A DNA stretch of 64,000 nt from contig JAAHFU020000001.1 of assembly GCA_010672825.2 (NCBI GenBank), positions 186,001 to 250,000 on the forward strand, in the 5' to 3' direction. This stretch comes from Leptolyngbya sp. SIO1E4 (GTDB taxonomy: Bacteria; Cyanobacteriota; Cyanobacteriia; Phormidesmidales; Phormidesmidaceae). The notes under the pieces are model-generated. The model saw nothing but the letters and a program-made list of their open reading frames with translations, had not been told where the DNA came from and did no database searches. The number at the start of each line of letters is the position of its first letter. Positions within the stretch are counted from its first letter, which is position 1. Shown here piece after piece: positions 57,457 through 64,000 of the stretch. The translations under genes and the position numbers were made by a program.

Positions 57457-59277
57457 ATGCGGATACTGCTAGTCGACGATGACGAAACCTTAATGGAAAC
57501 ATTGGCAGAGAGTCTGATTAGACAACGCTATGCCGTCGACATTGCCGTTGATGGCGAGACCGCTCAGGAATTTTTGGCACTCTTTTCTTACGATCTCATA
57601 GTCTTGGACATGCTGTTGCCAGATGTCGACGGCATTATGCTCTGTCAGCAGTTGCGCCAGCAAGGCATCGATCGCCCGATTCTGATGCTGACAGCCAAGG
57701 ACACGAGTCTCGATAAGGTACATGCCTTAGATGCCGGGGCCGATGATTATGTGGTCAAACCGTTTGATTTTGATGAACTGTGCGCCCGCATTCGGGCACT
57801 GTTGCGTCGAGACAGTCATACTCCGACATCTGTCCTAACTTGGGGGGACTTACGCTTAAGGCCCAACACCTTCGAAGTCTTCTATGGCAGCCATCAACTG
57901 CAAACAACCCCAAAGGAATATGCGCTGCTAGAGCTGTTTCTGCGTCATCCTAATCGAGTTTTCAGTCTTGATGCCATCATTGAAAATCTCTGGTCATTTG
58001 AAGATCCGCCCAGCGGAGACGCGGTAAGAACGCACATTAAAGGGCTACGCCAAAAGCTCAAGGCAGGGGGGGCTGCCAAGAATTTCATTGAGACGGTCTA
58101 CGGGTTGGGCTATCGCCTGAAGCCCCTTGATCCGGTTAAAGCACCTTCCCAGGAGGTTTTGACCTCAGACCCTCAGACCCCCACTAAATCAGAAATCATG
58201 GCCGCTGTTGCAAAAGCCTGGGATGCCCATCAGGACACAATGCAAGAGCGACTGAGCGTGTTAGAAGCCACAGCGGCAGCGATGGAAGTGGGGCAGTTGA
58301 GCACAGAACTGCAGCAGGCCGGGCGATCGCACGCCCATAAACTGGCGGGCTCCTTGGGCTGTTTTGGGTTTTCAGAGGGGTCACGGCTTGCCCGAGAGCT
58401 GGAGCAAATACTTCAGCTAGACGCGCCGTTCAGTGGCCACGATGCATCTCAACTATCAAAACTGGTGCAAAATTTACGCCAGAGTCTAGCCAATGGCTCT
58501 AACAGTGCAATGGTTTCAACAACGATCACGAGTGCGCCCCAGCTGTTGGTGGTGGGAGCAGAAGCCACCTTCAACCAGCGGCTAGCAGCAGAAGCCTTAG
58601 CCGTCGGGATCTGTAGCGTGACAACCACTACCCTGAGTCAGGCCCATGTTGCCCTGCAGAATCAATCCCCGGCTGGGGTGCTGCTCTGGCTAGATGAGGC
58701 ACATTTTGAAGCGGCAATGGCACTGCTGACGGCGATCGCCCAACGCTCCGATGACATTCCAGTGCTGATCATGACTGACATTCAGGATTTTCAACGGCGA
58801 CTGCAGATGGTGCATCAAGGGGCTGATAGGTTGCTTCCAACATCAACTTCACCTCGACATGCCATTGAGGCGGTGCGACAATCGCTGCAAGTCGCCAGTG
58901 AAGCCTTTAAAGTTTTAGTGGTTGATGATGATGTGCAAGTCTTGGATCTGCTGAAAACAATTCTGTCTCCATGGGGGTTTCAGCTGACGACCTTGGACAA
59001 TCCGGCCCAACTCTGGAACACGTTGGAAGCGGTGCAACCTCATTTACTGGTGCTAGATGTGGAAATGCCAGAGGCAAATGGGTTAGAACTCTGTCAAGTT
59101 TTACGGGCTGACGAACGATGGCGACAGCTACCCATTTTGTTTCTGACTGTTCATGAAGATGACACGACTCAGCAACAAGCATTCAATGTTGGAGCCGATG
59201 ACTTTATCAGTAAGTCTGTAATGACGACCGCGTTGCTAAATCGGATCCTAAATCGACTGCAGCGATCGCAGCGGTAG
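57457..59277 (+). CDS. RfpB-like regulator (REC - winged helix - Hpt - REC - REC)
   Basis: A 606-residue regulator with the same domain order as RfpB. A receiver (1-120) has LIVLDMLLPDVDG, and an OmpR-type winged helix (about 128-225) has TPKEYALLELF and YGLGYRL. An Hpt domain has the likely phospho-His in SHAHKLAGSLGCFGF. A degenerate receiver (about 360-480) lacks the acidic pattern, and a C-terminal receiver has LLVLDVEMPEANG. It has no adjacent kinase. It is about 37 kb from rfpB and outside the cluster proper. Such OmpR-Hpt-REC proteins are a cyanobacterial family; its signal is unknown. Confidence 0.9.
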   Translation: MRILLVDDDETLMETLAESLIRQRYAVDIAVDGETAQEFLALFSYDLIVLDMLLPDVDGIMLCQQLRQQGIDRPILMLTAKDTSLDKVHALDAGADDYVVKPFDFDELCARIRALLRRDSHTPTSVLTWGDLRLRPNTFEVFYGSHQLQTTPKEYALLELFLRHPNRVFSLDAIIENLWSFEDPPSGDAVRTHIKGLRQKLKAGGAAKNFIETVYGLGYRLKPLDPVKAPSQEVLTSDPQTPTKSEIMAAVAKAWDAHQDTMQERLSVLEATAAAMEVGQLSTELQQAGRSHAHKLAGSLGCFGFSEGSRLARELEQILQLDAPFSGHDASQLSKLVQNLRQSLANGSNSAMVSTTITSAPQLLVVGAEATFNQRLAAEALAVGICSVTTTTLSQAHVALQNQSPAGVLLWLDEAHFEAAMALLTAIAQRSDDIPVLIMTDIQDFQRRLQMVHQGADRLLPTSTSPRHAIEAVRQSLQVASEAFKVLVVDDDVQVLDLLKTILSPWGFQLTTLDNPAQLWNTLEAVQPHLLVLDVEMPEANGLELCQVLRADERWRQLPILFLTVHEDDTTQQQAFNVGADDFISKSVMTTALLNRILNRLQRSQR

Positions 59278-59499
59278 ACTTTATTAGCCCAAAAATTATC
59301 TCTATCAATCGGCTTCTACGTCTACGATGAGTGGCTTAAGATTTTTCTGAGAAAATAGACCTCTTGCATCAATCCTAAACGCCCCCTAAATCCCCCAATC
59401 CTGGGAAACTTTTGACCCTTGACAAGGATGAATAAACGGCTTAATTAAAAGGCCATTGAGTTATCTGGATTGTCCTATAGCGGCTTGTATTTGGATAAA

Positions 59500-59565
59500 G
59501 CACAACACCCCCAACCTAAACCCTGTCTTGACCCAGATATCCTGCACTGAACAAAGCGATATATT
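59500..59565 (+). repeat. Interspersed repeat copy
   Basis: ctaaaccctgtcttgacc, then cagatatcctgcactgaaca and aagcgatat. It has the same module order as the copy at 15028. The rest of the 59278-59604 spacer shows no gene. Confidence 0.6.
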
Positions 59566-59604
59566 GCGGGTGAACAGTTAGATATCCAAGGAAGATGAGA
59601 AGAA

Positions 59605-59994
59605 ATGAAGCCACATCCGATAGAACTGCTGATCAACAAGGCTGATACTGCCATCAATCAAGAAGATTTTGATACCTTAGTCAACTTCTATGCAGAGGAC
59701 GCTGTTTTAGTGATTCGGCCCGGCATGAATGCCGTCGGCAAACCACAGATTAGAAAAGCTTTTGAGGCCATCGCCGCTCATTTCGAACACAGTCTTGATG
59801 TTCAACAAGTTGGAATGGAAATTCTGGAAACAGGGGATACGGCTTTGGTTTTAGCAAAAACTCTTGTTTCAGCAAAAGAGCATCCCGTTGTTGAGCGCAA
59901 AGCAACCTATGTTTTCAAAAAGGATGCAAATGATGCCTGGGTGTGTGCAATTGACAACTCATACGGACACGATTTGCTTGAATCGACTGTTTAA
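59605..59994 (+). CDS. SnoaL/DUF4440-type NTF2-like protein
   Basis: A 129-residue single-domain protein with the cone-shaped NTF2-like fold signature: an N-terminal helix, DTLVNFYAEDAVLVIRPGMN, GKPQIRKAFEAIAAHF, and a C-terminal beta sheet ending VCAIDNSYGHDLL. Members bind small molecules or act as ketosteroid-isomerase-like enzymes; no substrate can be given. It is a stand-alone gene with AAGGAAGATGAG upstream of the ATG. Confidence 0.85.
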   Translation: MKPHPIELLINKADTAINQEDFDTLVNFYAEDAVLVIRPGMNAVGKPQIRKAFEAIAAHFEHSLDVQQVGMEILETGDTALVLAKTLVSAKEHPVVERKATYVFKKDANDAWVCAIDNSYGHDLLESTV

Positions 59995-60029
59995 TGGGGT
60001 GTTTTTCAGTAGCGCTGCAGTGATCGCAG

Positions 60030-60806
60030 CTAGCCCGCCAACCGCTGCCAGATTCGAGCGACTTCTGCCAATAATGTTTGAAAGGTCTCTCTAAACGCCC
60101 GATGCTCATTTTCATTGAGGGTGCGATCGCGCCTCATATCTTCTAGCGTTTGATCAATGCGTTGTCGATCAGCTCGCGCATCCTCTAGCAAATTCTCAAA
60201 GCGCTGATTCGATTCAGCATATCGTTGGTCTGACCGTTGTCGATCAGCCCGCGCATCCTCTAGCAAATTCTCAAAGCGCTGATTCGATTCAGCATATCGT
60301 TGGTCTGACCGTTGTCGATCAGCCCGCGCATCCTCTAACAAATTCTCAAAGCGCTGATCCGATTCAGCATATCGTTGGTCTGACCGTTGTCGATCAGCCC
60401 GCGCATCCTCTAACAAATTCTCAAAGCGCTGATTCGATTCAGCATATCGTTGGTCTGACCGTTGTCGATCAGCTCGCGCATCCTCTAGCAGGTTCTCAAA
60501 GCGCTGATTCGATTCAGCATATCGTTGGTCTGACCGTTGTCGATCAGCCCGCGCATCCTCTAACAAATTCTCAAAGCGCTGATCCGATTCAGCATGGCGG
60601 GCCTCTTGTTGCTGAACCTGCTCGGTCAGCATCCCAACGACCTCGGAGATGCCATCCCTTAGCTCGTTAATCTGCCCACTCTGCTGTTGAATGTTCTCTC
60701 TGAGTTCACCAATTTGCCCATTCTGCTGTTGGATTGCCAACAGAGTAGTTTCTGCTAAGGCCTCAAGGCGATCTAATCGAGATTCTGAGGTAGAGCCGTT
60801 GGTCAT
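60030..60806 (-). CDS. Coiled-coil protein with six 25-residue repeats
   Basis: A 258-residue, highly charged protein without signal peptide or membrane helix. Residues about 70-220 hold six near-identical 25-residue repeats (consensus QRFENLLEDARADRQRSDQR then YAESN). The N-terminal part also has shorter repeats (QQNGQIGELRENIQQQSGQI). It should form a long helical rod. The function is unknown; similar repeat proteins occur widely in cyanobacteria and vary in repeat number. Confidence 0.85.
   Translation of the reverse strand: MTNGSTSESRLDRLEALAETTLLAIQQQNGQIGELRENIQQQSGQINELRDGISEVVGMLTEQVQQQEARHAESDQRFENLLEDARADRQRSDQRYAESNQRFENLLEDARADRQRSDQRYAESNQRFENLLEDARADRQRSDQRYAESDQRFENLLEDARADRQRSDQRYAESNQRFENLLEDARADRQRSDQRYAESNQRFENLLEDARADRQRIDQTLEDMRRDRTLNENEHRAFRETFQTLLAEVARIWQRLAG
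60166..60600. repeat. 75-bp tandem repeats (about six copies)
   Basis: Units begin with cgatcagc at 60166, 60241, 60316, 60391, 60466 and 60541, exactly 75 bp apart, and differ by only a few bases. The period is a multiple of three, so copy-number changes keep the reading frame. Confidence 0.95.
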
Positions 60807-60883
60807 GGTTTTCTCAAGAGCAAGTGTGAAAATTCTAACTCGCTCGACACTCTATAGCTGACACGGTGATACGGGATAAAAGA

Positions 60884-62158
60884 TCAATTTTTGCCCACGG
60901 TTTCGATAAACGCGATCGCCGTGGCAATGCCATCCTCTTGCCGCAGTTTTTCACCCAGCGTTTTGGCCCTTTGCCGAAGGCTGTCATCCGTCGTCACTAC
61001 TCGGATTGCCGACGCCAACTTCTCAACCGTTAGTTTTTTCTGAGGGATTGGCTCACTGCCCACCCCCAATTCATAAACCCGCTGCCCCCAAAACGGCTGA
61101 TCGCCAAAGAAGGGACATACGACTGTGGGGCAACCAGCTCGTAATCCAGCAGCGGTGGTACCAGCCCCGCCATGATGAACTACAGCCGCCATCTGGGGAA
61201 ACAGCCAATCGTGAGGTGCCTGATCAAGTTTGAAAATCGTTTCTGGCAAATCATTTGTTGCCAACCCCCCCCAACCTGTAGCCAGGATGCCTCGCACCTG
61301 CGCCTGCTGCAAAGCCTCAATCACAATTCGGGTTAAGCGCTCTGGATCACGCCCGGCCATACTGCCAAAGCCAACATAAACTGGGGCAGCTCCCGAATTC
61401 AGAAAAGCTTGTAACTCATGAGGCGGCTCCCAGGTAGTCTGCTGATCTAAAAACCAGTAACCACTGGCAATAACATTGTCAGGCCAGTCAGTCGGTTCAG
61501 GGGCAATATACCGACTGTAACAGTGCACCACCGGAATTTGTTCCCCCGTCTGGGTATGCAAAATATCAAACTTTGGCTGGGGGAGCAGATGATGCTCTGC
61601 TCGCCAGTCTTTGACGAGTTTACCCGCTGAGAATGCAAAAACTGTATTAGAGACCTGATAGGTCAGTTGGTTGTACCATCCCCCTAGCGGCAAGTTCGGA
61701 AAGCCCATACTCGGGTTCTCTGCAGTGGGAACCAACATCGGTAAGGGCATTGCCAGGATCGCAGGGATGCCCAGCTTTTCAGCAATATGAGGCCCCCCAT
61801 AGGTCTTGGGATGGAAGAGGATTAGATCAGGACTGGCAGCTTGAGCGGCATCCCAACTATCGTGCAGCATCTTACGTTGCAGGGGAGCAACTTGTTTAGA
61901 CAAGTTGCGCATCGCTTTAATGATTTCCCACAAGTTGGTTGCATCTTCCATCAATTCCCGACCTTGCACCGAATCCATCAACTGCAACATCTCATCGTTC
62001 ATGTAGCCATAGTGCAAGCCATGCTCTGTGATGAACGACTCAAATCGATTGCTGGTACAGAGGGTTACTGTATGGCCTGCGGCTTTTAAGCCTTGACCTA
62101 AGGCCACATAGGGCTGAACATCGCCCCGTGAACCGAGGGTAAGAATCAAAATATGCAT
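60884..62158 (-). CDS. Glycosyltransferase, UGT/sterol-glucosyltransferase type (GT1)
   Basis: A 424-residue two-lobed glycosyltransferase. The N-terminus MHILILTLGSRGDVQPYVAL is the conserved start of the glycosyltransferase 28/UGT group. The C-terminal donor-binding motif is HHGGAGTTAAGLRAGCPTVV with PFFGDQPFWG. It would transfer a sugar from a nucleotide-sugar donor to a lipid or small-molecule acceptor; acceptor unknown. It precedes a GNAT gene with a gap of 36 bp on the same strand, so the two are possibly cotranscribed. Confidence 0.9.
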   Translation of the reverse strand: MHILILTLGSRGDVQPYVALGQGLKAAGHTVTLCTSNRFESFITEHGLHYGYMNDEMLQLMDSVQGRELMEDATNLWEIIKAMRNLSKQVAPLQRKMLHDSWDAAQAASPDLILFHPKTYGGPHIAEKLGIPAILAMPLPMLVPTAENPSMGFPNLPLGGWYNQLTYQVSNTVFAFSAGKLVKDWRAEHHLLPQPKFDILHTQTGEQIPVVHCYSRYIAPEPTDWPDNVIASGYWFLDQQTTWEPPHELQAFLNSGAAPVYVGFGSMAGRDPERLTRIVIEALQQAQVRGILATGWGGLATNDLPETIFKLDQAPHDWLFPQMAAVVHHGGAGTTAAGLRAGCPTVVCPFFGDQPFWGQRVYELGVGSEPIPQKKLTVEKLASAIRVVTTDDSLRQRAKTLGEKLRQEDGIATAIAFIETVGKN

Positions 62159-62194
62159 CGTTTATTTGCCAAGCTATCAACTTGAAAGGGGAAG

Positions 62195-62725
62195 CTATCT
62201 CCGATCCCAGCCCATCGCCACCCGGTTCTCCATCCCAAGTCTTTTTTCCTGCGTGAGGATGTCGCATAGCATCGGAGTTAGCTCAGAACTGGAGAGAATT
62301 CGGAAGCCTCTCTTTTCGTAAAAAGGTGCATTCCAGGGAATGTCTCGGAACGTGGTCAGCGTGACGCCCGATAGATTGCGATCCACAGCTTGTTGAATCA
62401 CGGCTGTGAGTAACTGGGTTCCAATACCGCATCTTCCATAGTCAGGGTGGACAGCCATTTCAGCAAGATGGAGTAAGTCTCCAGAGACTCGTGATACCGC
62501 AAATCCAGCGATCGCCCCCTCTAACACTGCGACCCATAAAAGTCCGTCGTCTTGTGCTTTTGCCAGTTCTGCTAGGGGCATCACGTCATCGGGATCCGGA
62601 AGACGCCCCGGCGGAAACAGCCTATCTGCTGCGTGCTCAATCGCCTGCAGGCAGAGGAGATCACCTTTTTCAGCGAGTCGGAGCTGACATCCTGCAGCCC
62701 TGCTACCTTCATGATTCATGGTCAC
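62195..62725 (-). CDS. GNAT-family N-acetyltransferase
   Basis: A 176-residue acetyltransferase with the acetyl-CoA-binding block EMAVHPDYGRCGIGTQLLTA (R/Q-x-x-G-x-G/A) and the C-terminal motif NAPFYEKRGFRILSSSEL. Substrate cannot be deduced. It is upstream of the glycosyltransferase on the same strand. Confidence 0.88.
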   Translation of the reverse strand: MTMNHEGSRAAGCQLRLAEKGDLLCLQAIEHAADRLFPPGRLPDPDDVMPLAELAKAQDDGLLWVAVLEGAIAGFAVSRVSGDLLHLAEMAVHPDYGRCGIGTQLLTAVIQQAVDRNLSGVTLTTFRDIPWNAPFYEKRGFRILSSSELTPMLCDILTQEKRLGMENRVAMGWDRR

Positions 62726-62901
62726 ACTGTGGCCGATTGCACCTCTCGGTGATGTCGCAACTCATTGTACTGATAGAGCACTGCTTGAAAACCTCCCACT
62801 CGCTGAATCCAGCACAGCTGGGTCAAGACAAGCGCTAAGATTTGAGGCTTAGGGGATGCTTGATCCGAGTACAACCGCTACCTATCAACAATTTTCCTGG
62901 C

Positions 62902-64000
62902 ATGCTAAATGATGCAAAATTAGTCTGGGATCTGCAGCGGGCGAACCAAATTGCTCAAAGCTTTTCTGCCTCCTTAAATTCAGAAGAAATTGCTCACTTT
63001 GCCACAGAAGGGTTAGTGAAGTATTTTGACTGTGCCTTTGCACGAATTTGGCTGGTTGAGCCAGGAGACAAAACACTGAAACTAGTGGCTTCTTCTGGAT
63101 TATATACGCACACAGATGGTTCTTTTAGTCGCATCCCAATGGGAGAATTTAAAATTGGCCGTATTGCTCAAAATCGGGTCTCTCTATTGAGTAATAATCT
63201 GGCTGATGAATCTTGGGTGAGATATCCTGAATGGGCGATCGCGAACAAAATTAGCAGTTTTGCCGGGTATCCTTTAGCGAATTCTGACAAGGTAATTGGG
63301 GTCTTGGCTGTATTTGGCCATCATTCCATGGGGTCAGAGTTTTTAGAGGTATTGCTCAGCCTCTGCACCACCTTGACGGTCGCTTTAGAGATGGCCGCAC
63401 GGCACCAAAAAGAAAAACATACCTTACAGCCAATCCCCTCTAAAATCACCCTAGCTGAGCGTTCTTTATCTGATCGTCTGGCTCACATTCTAGATCAGAC
63501 TAAATTAACCGTATTCGGCACAGAAAGAAGCCTTGACTTCTCTCAGACTCAAGTTTTTCTAAAAGTTGCTGAAACCCTTAACCCCCTGGGGTGTACTTAT
63601 TGCCGCTTAACCTATGAAGCTGATTCAGTGACTTTAGAAGCAATCACCGCTACGGCATCCATTAATCCTCAGGAAACCTCAGACTGGGAGCAATCAGTCC
63701 TGGGTAATTTGCCCGCGATCGCAGCCTGCTTTGGAGGTGTTCTCAAAATCAATATCGAAGCCAGTATTAAGGCCCTTCAGGTGTCTTTAACATTTTCCTC
63801 TCCAGTCAGTTTCCCAGGGGGATTGCTGAGGGTTCATTGTAGCCAACCGCTGCTGCAGGCTGGGCTGACTCAGCTGGCATATTCTGCCGGGTTAAGGGTG
63901 CAGGCAAGTGACGATCAGCAAATTCCTCTCGTGACAGATCAAAAGGCGCTGGTGGCCACCAGCGATCACGTTATTTGGCTTAACCACACCTCAACTACGA
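62902..64000 (+). CDS. GAF-domain signalling protein (partial, runs off the window)
   Basis: An open frame from the ATG at 62902 to the window end, 366 codons with no stop. It begins MLNDAKLVWDLQRANQIAQS. A GAF domain covers about residues 20-165, with DCAFARIWLVEPGDKTLKLV, FKIGRIAQNRVSLLSNNLAD and SFAGYPLANSDKVIGVLAVF. The rest (about 190-366) does not show a family I can name. Such GAF starts are common in cyanobacterial sensor kinases and cyclases; the output domain is beyond the window. No good ribosome-binding site is seen; a TTG further upstream could be used. Confidence 0.75.
   Translation, partial: MLNDAKLVWDLQRANQIAQSFSASLNSEEIAHFATEGLVKYFDCAFARIWLVEPGDKTLKLVASSGLYTHTDGSFSRIPMGEFKIGRIAQNRVSLLSNNLADESWVRYPEWAIANKISSFAGYPLANSDKVIGVLAVFGHHSMGSEFLEVLLSLCTTLTVALEMAARHQKEKHTLQPIPSKITLAERSLSDRLAHILDQTKLTVFGTERSLDFSQTQVFLKVAETLNPLGCTYCRLTYEADSVTLEAITATASINPQETSDWEQSVLGNLPAIAACFGGVLKINIEASIKALQVSLTFSSPVSFPGGLLRVHCSQPLLQAGLTQLAYSAGLRVQASDDQQIPLVTDQKALVATSDHVIWLNHTSTT

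Overview
The window is cyanobacterial chromosome. It has many HIP1-type GCGATCGC octamers, heptamer short tandem repeats, and genes for both photosystems, allophycocyanin and menaquinone/phylloquinone synthesis. Its core, about 15.1-43.8 kb, is a far-red light photoacclimation (FaRLiP) gene cluster. Such clusters let some terrestrial and mat-forming cyanobacteria make chlorophyll f and replace photosystem and phycobilisome-core subunits with far-red paralogs. The genus cannot be fixed from the sequence alone.

Left flank (1-15 kb): housekeeping and accessory genes. These are a membrane protein, a DUF3493 protein, hemB, a ProW/OpuB-type permease, a small Cys-rich protein, fmt, an OmpA-like protein, two tandem signal peptidase I genes, a metallophosphoesterase, a large coiled-coil/TPR protein, a pentapeptide-repeat protein and a two-domain SagB-type nitroreductase.

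FaRLiP cluster: the control genes rfpC, rfpA (knotless phytochrome kinase) and rfpB (multidomain DNA-binding regulator) lie on the minus strand. After a spacer of about 950 bp comes a minus-strand photosystem I block read as chlF - psaA2 - psaB2 - psaL2 - psaI2 - psaF2 - psaJ2. Next is a small photosystem II group seldom emphasised for this locus: psbV (+), psbF (-) and psbO (-), with a truncated second psbO start behind psbO. The plus-strand half carries an allophycocyanin core block (apcD-type, apcB2, apcD-type, apcE2, apcD-type) and a PSII block (psbD3, psbC2, psbB2, psbH2). It ends with a 49-residue membrane peptide, a Ycf35/DUF1257 gene and a clear intrinsic terminator. The only PsbA in the window is ChlF; a photochemical far-red D1 (PsbA3) must be encoded elsewhere. 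RfpA would sense far-red light and signal through RfpC and RfpB to switch on these blocks. ChlF makes chlorophyll f for the PSI and PSII paralogs, and the ApcE2/ApcD/ApcB2 core feeds them far-red excitation.

Right flank (43.8-64 kb): a cobalt uptake operon cbiMNQO behind a cobalamin riboswitch; a secreted protein and a MarR regulator with matching operator-like dyads; an arylamine N-acetyltransferase; a DevBCA-type exporter; a divergent TetR/DUF5367 pair over a perfect 20-bp inverted repeat; dapB; menD; a second regulator with the same five-domain order as RfpB; an NTF2-like protein; a protein built on 75-bp tandem repeats; a glycosyltransferase; a GNAT acetyltransferase; and the start of a GAF-domain protein cut by the window end. 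A five-copy interspersed repeat and heptamer STRRs are spread through the spacers.
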